NCBI GenBank assembly: GCA_035995425.1
Contig: DASYKM010000042.1
Span: forward strand, 1-55,601
From: CADEED01 sp035995425
GTDB taxonomy: Bacteria; Pseudomonadota; Gammaproteobacteria; Steroidobacterales; Steroidobacteraceae
Reading direction: 5' to 3'
DNA: 55,601 bases
The notes below the pieces were generated by a model that was not told the origin of the DNA, did no database searches, and worked only from the letters and a program-made list of their open reading frames with translations. Positions 14,574 to 23,217 of this stretch are shown here, in pieces. Every line of letters starts with the position of its first letter. Positions within the stretch are counted from its first letter, which is position 1. A program made the position numbers and the translations under genes.

Positions 14574-17113
14574 TTGCCACCCGCCATCTGCAAACGCAGC
14601 ACGCCGTGTTCCGGGTAGTTGGGATCGTTGTCGAGCCGTGCGATCTCGAGCCGGCCGAGGTCGATGCGCGCGTCGGCCAGCGCGCGCGTGTCGCGCGTGC
14701 CTTGCCGGCGGAACCGCGTGATGCGCACCGAGTCGACGCCGGGCACCGCCTGCGCCGCACGGTAGATCTTGCTGAGGAACACGGTCTGGCCGAAGCTGAA
14801 ATTGTCGGGATGAAAGAAGCCGCGCCGCGACGCCACGCTGAAATTGCCGAAGCGGCGCGCCAGCGCATCGCGGACGTTGGCGCGCAGATGTCCGGATTTC
14901 ACGCACACCTGCATGTCGATCTCGAGCGAGACGAAACGCGGCGCATCGACGGCCAGGTCCACGCCCGCCATGCGAAAACGGTCCAGGAATTGTTCGAGCT
15001 TCGCGCCGAAGGGCGCATCGGTCTGCGCGCCGCCGAGGCGGTCGACGGTCACGAACGCCGTGTGCCAGCTTCCGGTCCAGCGGAGACTCGCCGCGGCGCG
15101 CTGCACGTCCGGCCGGCGCCGGCAGAGGTCCTGGTAGTCCTTCTCGGTCACCGCGCGCTCCTGGCGGCGGAACGCGAACGGCGCGTACGCGCGCACGTCG
15201 TCGACGCCTTCCGCGTCCACGCCGCCGCGCGCGGCCAGCGGGTTGCCGACGCCCGCGACGCCGGGTACGTTGGTGATGAGATGCGCGAGCGTGTCGGCGC
15301 CCAGATTTCCGGCGGCGCCGTTGCCACTGCGATAAGCCGCGCGGAATTCCGTGCCCGCGAGCGGACGGCGGCCGTTCTGATCGTTGCCGAAACGCAGGGC
15401 CGCGACCTCGCCATCGTCGACCTCGACGACGAAGTGCCGGTCGTCGGCTTCGCTGCCTAACAAGTCCGGGCGCGCCTCCCAGTCGCGCGCGATGGCGCCT
15501 TCCACGCCGCGCAGCTTCACCACCGGCGCCGCAGCGCGCGGATCGGTGCCCAGCATGGCCGTCGCCGCGCGCGCGTCGGTGTGCGGTGGATAGGGGTCGA
15601 CACGCTGCGTGATGTCGCCTAGTTTCAGGCGCGGCTGGTAACGAATCGGCGCCGGCGCGAGGCGGCTCGTGGCGCAAGGCACGGTGCCCGTGCTCTCCCG
15701 GCGCAGCAGCGCCGACTCGACCACCGCGTCCAGCTCTTCGCCGCGCACCCACATGCCGTGATCGGCGAGCACGTTGTTGCCGAGCACGACGGTGACGTCA
15801 TCGACGAGCGTGCCGCCCTGGCCGGTCGACACGGTGAACGCGATGGGCAGCGCGTCTTCCGGCGCCCAGCGGATCTCGGTGATGGGCGCGAGCGTGAGCG
15901 GGTCGAGCAGCGGTCCGCCGGCGCCATCGTCGCTGACGACTTGCTCGAGGCGCACGGCGTGACGATGACTCAGGTCGGCATCGGCGCGGTTGCCGGTGGC
16001 CGCGCCGCGCCACTCGACGAAGATCAGCACATCATCCTTGCGCAGGTTCGCCAGCGACCCCTGCAAGGTGGCGCGCGTGGCGCCTTGCGGCAGGCAACAA
16101 CGTTGCTCACCCCAGGTATAGAGCTTCACGAGATTGTGCAGCTCGAAGAACCTCGCTTCGCGCACCGTCAGAAATATCGTCGGCTTCCGCAGCAGCACGT
16201 CGTCGGGAACCACACCCACGATCGGCGGAATGATCGCCGCGCCCGCGTCGGGAATTTTCGTGATCACCGGCGTCTCGGTGGGAATCACGACGTTGTCGGC
16301 GCTGACGTCCACGTGCACCCAGGTGCGCGCGTTGCAACCGTCGTGCATGCGGTAGTCGACCAGGCGCGCATGGCGACGCACCGACACCCGCCGGCGCGCC
16401 GTGCCCAGGTATGCCTCGGTGGCCACCGCGTCCTGCTGATAGCTCAGACGGTCCGCGACGAACGCGAGCAGTTCGACCAGCATCACGCCGAGATCAGCGG
16501 GACTGCGCTCGCGCCAGTCCGGCATGAGCACCGACAGCCGGTCGAGCAGCAGGCGGCGGAATCCGGCGTAATCCTTGGCCAGATAGTTGATGTCGGGAGT
16601 GACCAGAACCGGATCGGCGCACTCGTGTTGCGGCTGGCAGTCGAGGTCGGTCGGGCACTCCACCTTGAAGGAGAAGTTGACGACCGAACTCACCGGGTCG
16701 AAATTTTTCAGCGGCTGCGGATTGTCGCGATCGACAGCGATGCGCAACCGGTACGGCGAGAAATCGCCGGCGCGATCGGTGCGCACCACGAGGATCCGAT
16801 CCGCTTCCGGCAGATCATGGTAGAAATTCCGCTCGGCCGTGCTCGGCGCCTGCGTGCTGTTGACGGCGTCGGCCGCCGCCATCCACTGCACGTTGATGTC
16901 GCGGATGCGCTCGCCGCCTTCGATGAGCACGTTGTGGAGCGCGAGATCGGCCACCGCCGGCACCGGCTTCACCAGCCGGACCAACAAGGTTTTCTGGCGC
17001 GCGAGCGCGACCGGTGCCGCGCGGTCGAGCACTTCGAGGAAATCGATGCCATTGAGCGTCGCGTGCGCACGCAGCTCGTGGCGGCGATCTTCGGTGCAGC
17101 AGGCGAAGATCAT
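14570..17113 (-). CDS. Baseplate J-like wedge protein, first copy (Afp11-type)
   Basis: An 847-residue baseplate protein. Recognisable elements are PDINYLAKDYAGFRRLLLDRLSVLMPDWRERSPADLGVMLVELLAFVADRLSYQQD in the first third, and LRFGNDQNGRRPLAGTEFRAAYRSGNGAAGN plus NPLAARGGVDAEGVDDVRAYAPFAFRRQERAVTEKDYQDLCRR in the gpJ-like core. The gp25 stop overlaps its ATG at 17113 as ATGA, which fixes the start. In phages and eCIS, gpJ/Afp11 homologues build the inner wedge and contact the sheath end. It is paired with the following Afp12-type gene, as in other eCIS loci. Confidence 0.9.
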   Translation of the reverse strand: MIFACCTEDRRHELRAHATLNGIDFLEVLDRAAPVALARQKTLLVRLVKPVPAVADLALHNVLIEGGERIRDINVQWMAAADAVNSTQAPSTAERNFYHDLPEADRILVVRTDRAGDFSPYRLRIAVDRDNPQPLKNFDPVSSVVNFSFKVECPTDLDCQPQHECADPVLVTPDINYLAKDYAGFRRLLLDRLSVLMPDWRERSPADLGVMLVELLAFVADRLSYQQDAVATEAYLGTARRRVSVRRHARLVDYRMHDGCNARTWVHVDVSADNVVIPTETPVITKIPDAGAAIIPPIVGVVPDDVLLRKPTIFLTVREARFFELHNLVKLYTWGEQRCCLPQGATRATLQGSLANLRKDDVLIFVEWRGAATGNRADADLSHRHAVRLEQVVSDDGAGGPLLDPLTLAPITEIRWAPEDALPIAFTVSTGQGGTLVDDVTVVLGNNVLADHGMWVRGEELDAVVESALLRRESTGTVPCATSRLAPAPIRYQPRLKLGDITQRVDPYPPHTDARAATAMLGTDPRAAAPVVKLRGVEGAIARDWEARPDLLGSEADDRHFVVEVDDGEVAALRFGNDQNGRRPLAGTEFRAAYRSGNGAAGNLGADTLAHLITNVPGVAGVGNPLAARGGVDAEGVDDVRAYAPFAFRRQERAVTEKDYQDLCRRRPDVQRAAASLRWTGSWHTAFVTVDRLGGAQTDAPFGAKLEQFLDRFRMAGVDLAVDAPRFVSLEIDMQVCVKSGHLRANVRDALARRFGNFSVASRRGFFHPDNFSFGQTVFLSKIYRAAQAVPGVDSVRITRFRRQGTRDTRALADARIDLGRLEIARLDNDPNYPEHGVLRLQMAGGK

Positions 17114-17472
17114 GCGCCGCCTCCACGCGTGAGCTCGGTGGTCACGCGCTGCTGCGTGCGGCGGTTCACGTAGACGATACGGATGCGCAGGATCGAGTCG
17201 ACCGCCTCCGCTTCGACCTGCTCGACCACGATCCAGTCGGCGAGCCACTGCTGCAGCGCGCCCTGCACGAGAAATTGCGTGGTGGCGGCGAGCTCGGGGC
17301 TGTTCGGCGCGAATACGAGCTGCATGACACCGCTGCCGAAATCCGGCCGGTTCACGCGCTCGCCGGGCTGCGTGAACAGCAGCTGCTCGATCATTTCGCG
17401 GATGTGCGCGTCGTCGTCGCTGCTGGCGGTGCGGCCGCGGTCGTCGATATGGAATGGATAGGCGATGTTCAT
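17110..17472 (-). CDS. gp25-like baseplate wedge protein
   Basis: The 120-residue product matches the gpW/gp25 family in length and motifs: FHIDDRGRTASSDDDAHIREMIEQLLFTQPGERVNRPDFGSGVMQLVFAPNS, with the family-defining PGER and the following (R/N).xFG.G. In contractile systems gp25 caps the base of the sheath and initiates sheath polymerisation. It starts three bases after the PAAR-like gene and its stop overlaps the next start. Highly confident. Confidence 0.95.
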   Translation of the reverse strand: MNIAYPFHIDDRGRTASSDDDAHIREMIEQLLFTQPGERVNRPDFGSGVMQLVFAPNSPELAATTQFLVQGALQQWLADWIVVEQVEAEAVDSILRIRIVYVNRRTQQRVTTELTRGGGA

Positions 17473-17475
17473 CGT

Positions 17476-17799
17476 TCAGCTCCCGATCACGCGTGCCTGG
17501 ACCACGGTCGGCATCAGTGGCGTGCCGGTCGGAGTGCAGATCGACTGGCTGTCCTGCAACAACACCGGTTGTCCGCCCGCCATCACGCGAGTGGCCGAGG
17601 TGATGAATTGCGCCGTGACGCACGGACCATTGCCTGCCGACGGCGGCGGCATGGCGCAGCCCGCGACGGTGTACAGGCAGGAGATCGTGACCACCGGTTG
17701 GCCACCTACCGTCACGCGCGGGTTCGGCGCGGTGGGCGTGGCCTGCCCTGCGTGTGAACACATGACCGTGGCGCCGACATGGAGAAGGGGTCCGGGCAT
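17476..17799 (-). CDS. PAAR-like spike-tip protein
   Basis: A 107-residue protein of the PAAR-like (DUF4280-type) kind. It has repeated short strands with Gly/Pro turns and conserved Cys/His suited to metal binding at the tip (LHVGATVMCSHAGQAT, RVTVGGQPVV, VMAGGQPVLLQDS). ATG 17799 shares its A with the stop of the gpV-like gene (TGATG), so the two are coupled. It would sharpen the gpV trimer. In eCIS the tip can also carry or cap effectors. No C-terminal effector extension is present. Confidence 0.85.
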   Translation of the reverse strand: MPGPLLHVGATVMCSHAGQATPTAPNPRVTVGGQPVVTISCLYTVAGCAMPPPSAGNGPCVTAQFITSATRVMAGGQPVLLQDSQSICTPTGTPLMPTVVQARVIGS

Positions 17800-18317
17800 C
17801 AGGTCACCGTCAGCGCGCCGTTGTTCACGTTCACGGTCGGACCGCTCAAGGTGATCGACGCGCCCATGCCATTGGTGATGTAGATGCCGGTGTCGTTGAC
17901 GATGATCGACGCACCGGTCGCACTCTTCAGCATGATGCCGCCCGTGGGTCCGGGCATGTCGTTCACCGTGAATCCGTTCTGCATTTGTGTCTGCAGGCTG
18001 AAGCCGAACAACACGGGTGGCACCTGCTTCGCGAGTGACGGCACCTCGGACGATGAGCCCCAGAAGCAGCCCGTCCAGATCGGATAGTCCGGATCGCCGT
18101 GCTCGAACTCGATCCACACGCCCGAGCCGATCGGCGGCACCGTGAACAATCCCATCTGCAGGCCCGCGACCAGCGTGCACGGCATCGCCCAGCTCGACAG
18201 CATCAGGCCGGAGACGTCGGGCACCATCGCCTGCAAGCGGCCGATCTGCATCGGGTCGAGATTGTTGACCACCGTACCGCGAAATTTTCCGTAGAACTTG
18301 CCGTCGGAGTCGCTCAT
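17799..18317 (-). CDS. gpV/gp5-like baseplate spike protein
   Basis: The 172-residue protein has the OB-fold of gpV/VgrG: FYGKFRGTVVNNLDPMQIGRLQAMVPDV, WAMPCTLVAGLQMGLFTVPPIGSGVWIEFEHGDPDYPIWTGCFWG. A C-terminal triple-stranded beta-prism-like repeat follows (GIMLKSATGASIIVNDTGIYITNGMGASITLSGPTVNVN). Together with the upstream gpD-like protein it supplies the two halves that VgrG proteins carry as one chain. Starts and stops overlap both neighbours. Confidence 0.93.
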   Translation of the reverse strand: MSDSDGKFYGKFRGTVVNNLDPMQIGRLQAMVPDVSGLMLSSWAMPCTLVAGLQMGLFTVPPIGSGVWIEFEHGDPDYPIWTGCFWGSSSEVPSLAKQVPPVLFGFSLQTQMQNGFTVNDMPGPTGGIMLKSATGASIIVNDTGIYITNGMGASITLSGPTVNVNNGALTVT

Positions 18318-19441
18318 GCCGGCAGGCTCGGTAGAGTGGACACGAGGCCGTTACGCGCCAGCGTGAAACCTTGTTTGTACTGGCCGCGCTCGAGGTTGTG
18401 AGTCACGCTCTTCACGTAATACAAGCCGTCGAACGCCATGCCGGCGCCGCGCACGCCGACCAGCTGCCGCGATTTCAGGACGTGGCCGTAGCGCAGCACG
18501 TCGAGCGTGCCGTCACCGAATACCGAGTCGGAGTGCTGGCCCGCGTAGGCGATGCCGGCCATCAGTGCGGCCACCGGCTTCAGACGCGCCGTGTACTTGA
18601 GGTTCTTGATCTTCGGCGGCAGCGGCGGGATCAAACCCAGCGGCGGATTCAGTGGCGTGATGTCGGGAATCGGAATCGGGATCGCCGTCTTGAGCGTCGG
18701 CTCATGGATGTAGGTGATCGGCAGTTCCTTTTTTTCCTTGTCGAAGCGGAAGCTCAGCGTCTCGACGTTGGTGTGCGCGTCCATGTCGATGTTCAGCGAA
18801 GGCTGCGGCGCACCCACGCGGATCTCGGGACCCCAGTACGCGAAGCTCACGTTCGGCACCGGCCCCGGCTCCATGTAGAAGACGTAACCCGCCTCGCCCG
18901 CGAGCTGGCGGATGTAGGCGAGATCCGTGCCCTTCTGCTGCGGGATGCGCTCGATGGGCAGGGGAATATCCTCGGCGATGCCCGGGATCACTTTCGGGAT
19001 CACGCCCAGCGGCGCGTACTTCGCCACCAGCAATGCCACGCGCGCCGCGGGCGGCATGGCCGGGAAAGGCGTGCCCGAGAAATCGAAGTAGTCGAACAGC
19101 GCGGTCAGGTCCTTGCCCTGCACCGTGAGCGTCGCGCTGCCGTTGGTGCCCGGCTGCAGCTGGTGATGCGTCATCACGCCGTCGACCAGCACGTGCAGCG
19201 TGCCTTTGACCGTCACCGAGATCACGACGCGCAGGATCGGGATGCTGCTGCCGCCGGTGAGCAGGAACAGCGTCTCCAGCGGCGAGCGCTTGGAGATGTT
19301 GAACGTGAGCTCGAAGCCGCTGTCCTCGTCGCCCGAGTTGTTTTTGACCTGGATCTTCGCCAACGACTCCATGACTTCGCGCGGTGCCGGGATCGCGATG
19401 CCCGGTCCCGCGTGCAAGGTCATTTGAATCGGGCTGTTCAT
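18314..19441 (-). CDS. gpD-like baseplate hub protein (phage late control D family)
   Basis: A 375-residue protein with the gp27/gpD hub signature: FELTFNISKRSPLETLFLL, a LQPGTNGSATLTVQGKDLTALFDY segment, KGTDLAYIRQLAGEAGYVFYMEPG (the well-conserved D/E.L..LA...G....), and a C-terminal strand region ending GLYYVKSVTHNLERGQYKQGFTLARNG. I chose ATG 19441, two bases after the LysM gene stop; the longer frame contains low-complexity read-through. It forms the trimeric hub on which the inner tube is built. A seven-A run (18729-18735) encodes EKKE. Confidence 0.9.
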   Translation of the reverse strand: MNSPIQMTLHAGPGIAIPAPREVMESLAKIQVKNNSGDEDSGFELTFNISKRSPLETLFLLTGGSSIPILRVVISVTVKGTLHVLVDGVMTHHQLQPGTNGSATLTVQGKDLTALFDYFDFSGTPFPAMPPAARVALLVAKYAPLGVIPKVIPGIAEDIPLPIERIPQQKGTDLAYIRQLAGEAGYVFYMEPGPVPNVSFAYWGPEIRVGAPQPSLNIDMDAHTNVETLSFRFDKEKKELPITYIHEPTLKTAIPIPIPDITPLNPPLGLIPPLPPKIKNLKYTARLKPVAALMAGIAYAGQHSDSVFGDGTLDVLRYGHVLKSRQLVGVRGAGMAFDGLYYVKSVTHNLERGQYKQGFTLARNGLVSTLPSLPA

Positions 19442-19443
19442 GC

Positions 19444-19806
19444 CTACTCCGCCGCCGGAGCGGATACGCCCGCCGGCAACGTGATGCGAATGCGCAGCCC
19501 CTCGCGAACCGTAAGCTCGGAAGGATCGAGCACCACGTTCGCGTCGCACAGGCGCCAGGAAAGCAGCGGATCGCCCAGGTACTTGGCCGCCAGCAGGTCC
19601 TCGCGATCGCCCTGCACCACCGTGTGCTCGGTCATGGTCGCGAATGCCTCGGGGCGCGGTATGAAGCGGCGCGTGACGTAGGACAGCTTGCGTCCGTCGG
19701 CGCCCACGTACTGCGCGGTGGCGACGCCGTAGTAGCGGCTGTTAGGGCCAAACAACGTGGTGTTGATGACGCCGGCATCGAGCAGGCTCTGGAGGGGATC
19801 GCTCAT
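19444..19806 (-). CDS. LysM-domain baseplate protein (gp53/tail-X-like)
   Basis: The 120-residue product has an N-terminal strand region (SRYYGVATAQYVGADGRKLSYVTRRFIP) followed by a LysM-like fold (about 58-112: HTVVQGDREDLLAAKYLGDPLLSWRLCDANVVLDPSELTVREGLRIRITLP). In phage and eCIS baseplates such domains lie at the hub-tube interface. In Afp7/Pvc7-type proteins a LysM is fused to the tube-like domain; here it is a separate gene directly after the tube adaptor. ATG 19806 overlaps the upstream stop as ATGA. Confidence 0.85.
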   Translation of the reverse strand: MSDPLQSLLDAGVINTTLFGPNSRYYGVATAQYVGADGRKLSYVTRRFIPRPEAFATMTEHTVVQGDREDLLAAKYLGDPLLSWRLCDANVVLDPSELTVREGLRIRITLPAGVSAPAAE

Positions 19807-20456
19807 GGCAGTTGCTGCACTCCGAGATTTGTAAGCGTCGCGCCCGGCGCGCGCGTCGCGAGTTGCTCCTTGGCGCGCAGGTAGTTCATGAACAGGCTGC
19901 CGCCCTTGTGCTGGAAGCCCAGGTCATCGACCGACAACACGCGCAGGCCCAGCGATACCTTGGCGCGGATCGGATTCAGCGACGGGTCGAAGGCTTCTTC
20001 GGTGATGCTGAAGTCCGTGATCCTTACCGGCAGGATGCGGCTCTTGCTCCAGATGAAGAGGGTCAGCGGCGCTTCCATGGGCGCGATCTCGAGCGTGCCC
20101 GCGCCGACCAAGGCGTCATTGGCCTGCAGCACCGAAGCCAGTGGATAGACGATGGTCTCGAGCGCCGCGAGTTGCGGCAGCAGGCCGGCTTCGACAGCGG
20201 CTGCGTTCTGCTCAGGGAATTCGAGCTGGTCGGTGGCGTCGAGCTCCGCGTCGAGCTTGATGGTTTCAACCGGCGGGCCCTTGAGGCGCATGGCCAGCGA
20301 AGTATCCTGGCCGCCCGTGACGGCGCTGGGTTGCAGGGTGCGCGACAGGGTCTCGGAGTTGTACTGAAGGCGCACGATTCTCTTGATCTGGCCGGAGTCC
20401 GGATCGATCAGGACGATCCCGCCCTTGGTGAGCTTTGGCGATGACGAAAGGCTCAC
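19803..20456 (-). CDS. CIS tube adaptor protein (Afp7/Pvc7 N-terminal domain-like)
   Basis: The 217-residue protein contains the CIS-tube signature near its start: strand RIVRLQYNSETLSRTLQP (family pattern ...QYNPETL.R...P). Later it has LTLFIWSKSRILPVRITDFSITEEAFDPSLNPIRAKVSLGLRVLS, the typical second half. By analogy with Afp7/Pvc7 it initiates the inner tube on the hub. I chose GTG 20456, which overlaps the upstream stop as GTGA. The usual C-terminal LysM is missing from this chain and encoded by the next gene. Confidence 0.88.
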   Translation of the reverse strand: MSLSSSPKLTKGGIVLIDPDSGQIKRIVRLQYNSETLSRTLQPSAVTGGQDTSLAMRLKGPPVETIKLDAELDATDQLEFPEQNAAAVEAGLLPQLAALETIVYPLASVLQANDALVGAGTLEIAPMEAPLTLFIWSKSRILPVRITDFSITEEAFDPSLNPIRAKVSLGLRVLSVDDLGFQHKGGSLFMNYLRAKEQLATRAPGATLTNLGVQQLP

Positions 20457-21751
20457 GGCGTGGCCCCCACCTTGGTCTTCAGCGCCGCCTTGCAAGCCGA
20501 CTTCAGTGCTTCCGCCTCCGCGCCCGTAGCGCCGCTGGCGTCGACCGCCGCGTCGCAAGCCGCCTCGACGCCCTTCTCCAGTCCCTTGCGGATGCCAGAG
20601 CGTGCCAGGTCCTTCATTTTCTTCGACACCGGCAACTTTCTGATGAGGGGTTCCGCGACCTCTTCCATGACCTTGTCGATCACGGCCTCCGAAAGGCTCT
20701 TGTTGGTCCGCGGATGCTTGCGATCGTATTCATCGATCTTTTTCTGGTTCTCCTCCATGCGCCGCCACAACTCGCCTTTGTCGGGGTCTGCCCCGGGCGG
20801 AGTGGCCGGTGGATTCAGGATGCTCGGATCCAAAGGCGCGAACGGATCGAATTTTGGCTTTGGCGATGCGACGGCCTGACTTCCAACACTGACGTTGATC
20901 TCGATGCGTCGATTCTTTTCGTTCTTCACGCCATCGGCAGTCGACACCAGCGGACTGGCTTCGCCCATCGAGGTGCTTTCTATCGTGCCGAACTTGTCTT
21001 CGCCGATGCCTCTCTTCTTCAACGCATCGATGAGTGCCTGCTTGCCGGCGTCCGCGCGACCCTGGCCGAGAGGTTCATTGTGCTGCTCACTACCCGAGCG
21101 ATCTGTGTGCCCGACGATCGATATTCTTGCGTGGCCGTTCTTGAGCATGCCAATGTGCAGCGAGATTCCGAAGGCGAGACTGTCGATCTCGGCCAGCTGA
21201 CTCACGGTGATCGCGGCGCTGTCGAGCGCAAACTCCGAAATGATTTTCGGCGGAAAGGCGAAGTTGGAATCCGTGGCGGATTGTTCATCGGGCTTGGCCT
21301 GCAATGAGATCGGCGCGCTACCCAGCGCATCGGTCGCGACCTGCTCGCCTTGCGAGACACAATCGGCCGCGACATCGGCCCGCGCTTCGGCATCGGCCGA
21401 AGCGCCGCCGCCGCGCGATTGCTGCACGACATGGGCCAGTTCATGCGCCAGCAGCTTCCTGCCAGCGTCGCCTTCAGGCGCGTAGCGACCCGCGCCAAAT
21501 ACGATGTCCTGACCCACGGTGTACGCAGCGGCTCCAATCGAGCGCGCAGATCTGGCCGCATCGCCGTCTGCATGGACGCGCACGGCGCCAAACTCGGCAC
21601 CGAATCGCTGTTCCATCTGCAGGCGCACCGATTTGCCGAGAGGGAAGCCGGTGCTGTTCGCGGCCGGATTCCCTTTCGTGCGCACGACGGGCGACGGGTC
21701 GGACGCCTTTCCGTGTTCAGCAGAGAAACCGGGTTCGTGTCGTCGGTTCAC
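20453..21751 (-). CDS. DUF4157 (eCIS core domain) protein with OmpA-like domain
   Basis: The 432-residue product has a DUF4157 domain (about 30-115) with VRVHADGDAARSARSIGAAAYTVGQDIVFG and zincin motif HELAH at residues 103-107. Residues about 172-290 form an OmpA/MotB-like peptidoglycan-binding domain: FALDSAAITVSQLAEID, IVGHTDRSGSEQHNEPLGQGRADA with the Asp217/Arg232 pair expected to contact diaminopimelate, and KNRRIEINV. The C-terminal 100 residues are charged helices. No signal peptide is seen. GTG 21751 overlaps the upstream stop as GTGA. DUF4157 marks eCIS-associated proteins, often cargo. Here the OmpA domain could target peptidoglycan of a recipient or anchor the particle in the producer's wall; both are inference. 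Confidence 0.85.
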   Translation of the reverse strand: MNRRHEPGFSAEHGKASDPSPVVRTKGNPAANSTGFPLGKSVRLQMEQRFGAEFGAVRVHADGDAARSARSIGAAAYTVGQDIVFGAGRYAPEGDAGRKLLAHELAHVVQQSRGGGASADAEARADVAADCVSQGEQVATDALGSAPISLQAKPDEQSATDSNFAFPPKIISEFALDSAAITVSQLAEIDSLAFGISLHIGMLKNGHARISIVGHTDRSGSEQHNEPLGQGRADAGKQALIDALKKRGIGEDKFGTIESTSMGEASPLVSTADGVKNEKNRRIEINVSVGSQAVASPKPKFDPFAPLDPSILNPPATPPGADPDKGELWRRMEENQKKIDEYDRKHPRTNKSLSEAVIDKVMEEVAEPLIRKLPVSKKMKDLARSGIRKGLEKGVEAACDAAVDASGATGAEAEALKSACKAALKTKVGATP

Positions 21752-23217
21752 GAGGGATTCAAGAATTTGGCCGAGGAAGTCGAACAGGTCGCGTTGGCCG
21801 CGGAGGACGTCGGCCCGCTGACATTGCCGCCCGCGGCGGTCGCATGAAAGGCGTCGCGGGCTGCCGCGCCGGCAGCCAGACACGCCGTCATGACTTCTGT
21901 CGCTGTTCCACCCATGGCAGCAAACAAGGCCGTTTTCGCAGCCGCCTCCGTCGCGCCATGGAATGGAGTTCGCATGCCCTGAGCCACTGTCAGCCTCACG
22001 TCCCAGGGAACGACGGTACCGACGAAGGCGACGAGACGATCCGCGGCGTGGTGATTTTCATGACGTCGGTTGGCGGCAGCCATCGCTACATCCGTCGGAT
22101 CGCCCTGCGCCTGGAAGGTGGTATTTCCGGCTCCCGTGCATTGCGCCAACGCCGGGATTCGCGCGCCAACGTCGGCCTTGGGCATGACCCTCGTCCATGG
22201 ACCGGCGCTGAGGATTCTCTCGTCGACGCTTGCGACATTGGCGGCAACCGTGGTGACAGTGGCGTCGAACCCGCCGCTCGCCACTGGATTCACAGCAATC
22301 GTTGGCTCGGCCAATGGTCCGAACACCACTCCATTGAATGTCGGCGAGGTAACGCCGACGTCTCCACCGGCCATGGTCGCGTCTGCAAGATTGTTCACTC
22401 CTTGAGGCGTGGCTGTCTTGACGCTGGCGACACGCTGGATTTCGGGGGTGGCGTCCCGTTGCGACGAAACCTGCGGCGCTTCGCCGACGGCGCTGCTGAA
22501 GCCGGCGTGTCCCTGCTGCACGACATGCGTGAGTTCGTGCGCGAGGAGCCGCTTGCCCGACGACCCTTCCGGATCGTATTTGCCGCTGCCGAAATAGATA
22601 TGACTGCCGCGCGTAAATGCGAAAGCACTCAACTGGTGGCTGAGTGAAGCCGACTCGCCATCACGATGTACGCGCACTCGCGAGAAATCCCGGCCGAAAG
22701 CCGCCTCCATCGCATGACGAACTCCGCCGGCAAGCGCCTCTCCACCAGATTGAGAACGGTCGAGCCGTCCCGCGACAGTTGGCGATGTTCCTCTTGCCGG
22801 TGCCGGCGTCGCACTGAAATCGGCTTTCAACTGAACGACGGCTTGCTCCTGATCCATCAGTTCCTCTTCCTCCACGCGGCCCTCGACACTTTGCGCGGCC
22901 TTCTCGCAGACCGAACATTTGCGCTGGATTTCCGCCGGCGCCCCGTTGATGGTGCTGATCGCCGCCTTCCTCATGACCTGGTCGGCGACTTCGTCCGCCT
23001 CGAGTTCCAACGCATCGCCCGGCGAGCTGACGGCAGGCTTGCGCTGAATTGACTGCAACACTCGAAGGTCGCCGAAATGATGACCAAAGCGAGGGTCAAG
23101 AGAACCGCACGAGGAAGTTGTGGCGGCCGGCCCGGCTTCACAGGCCGGCCGTGGCGCCTGTGCAGCAATGACCGCGCTCGACTCCAGACTTGCCGGACTT
23201 GCGATGCGGGCGTTCAT
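21748..23217 (-). CDS. DUF4157 (eCIS core domain) protein with second HExxH motif, candidate effector
   Basis: A 489-residue protein starting at ATG 23217 (ATGA overlap with upstream stop). Residues about 75-125 contain a Cys pair (IQRKCSVCEKA) and an acidic EEEEL stretch common in DUF4157 proteins. The DUF4157 core spans about 155-240 with VRVHRDGESASLSHQLSAFAFTRGSHIYFG and HELTH at 227-231. The remaining 250 residues are Ala/Thr-rich and carry a second zincin-like motif, HENHH at 386-390, in RRHENHHAADRLVAF, plus a later FHATAAGG. No signal peptide. A metallopeptidase effector delivered by the eCIS is the leading hypothesis; activity and target are unknown. Confidence 0.85.
   Translation of the reverse strand: MNARIASPASLESSAVIAAQAPRPACEAGPAATTSSCGSLDPRFGHHFGDLRVLQSIQRKPAVSSPGDALELEADEVADQVMRKAAISTINGAPAEIQRKCSVCEKAAQSVEGRVEEEELMDQEQAVVQLKADFSATPAPARGTSPTVAGRLDRSQSGGEALAGGVRHAMEAAFGRDFSRVRVHRDGESASLSHQLSAFAFTRGSHIYFGSGKYDPEGSSGKRLLAHELTHVVQQGHAGFSSAVGEAPQVSSQRDATPEIQRVASVKTATPQGVNNLADATMAGGDVGVTSPTFNGVVFGPLAEPTIAVNPVASGGFDATVTTVAANVASVDERILSAGPWTRVMPKADVGARIPALAQCTGAGNTTFQAQGDPTDVAMAAANRRHENHHAADRLVAFVGTVVPWDVRLTVAQGMRTPFHGATEAAAKTALFAAMGGTATEVMTACLAAGAAARDAFHATAAGGNVSGPTSSAANATCSTSSAKFLNPS

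Noticed and set aside
18729..18735. A AAA AAG heptamer in the gpD-like gene as a programmed -1 frameshift
   Set aside because: The -1 frame meets a stop after about eight codons and the resulting product would lose the conserved C-terminal hub region; no stimulatory structure was evident.
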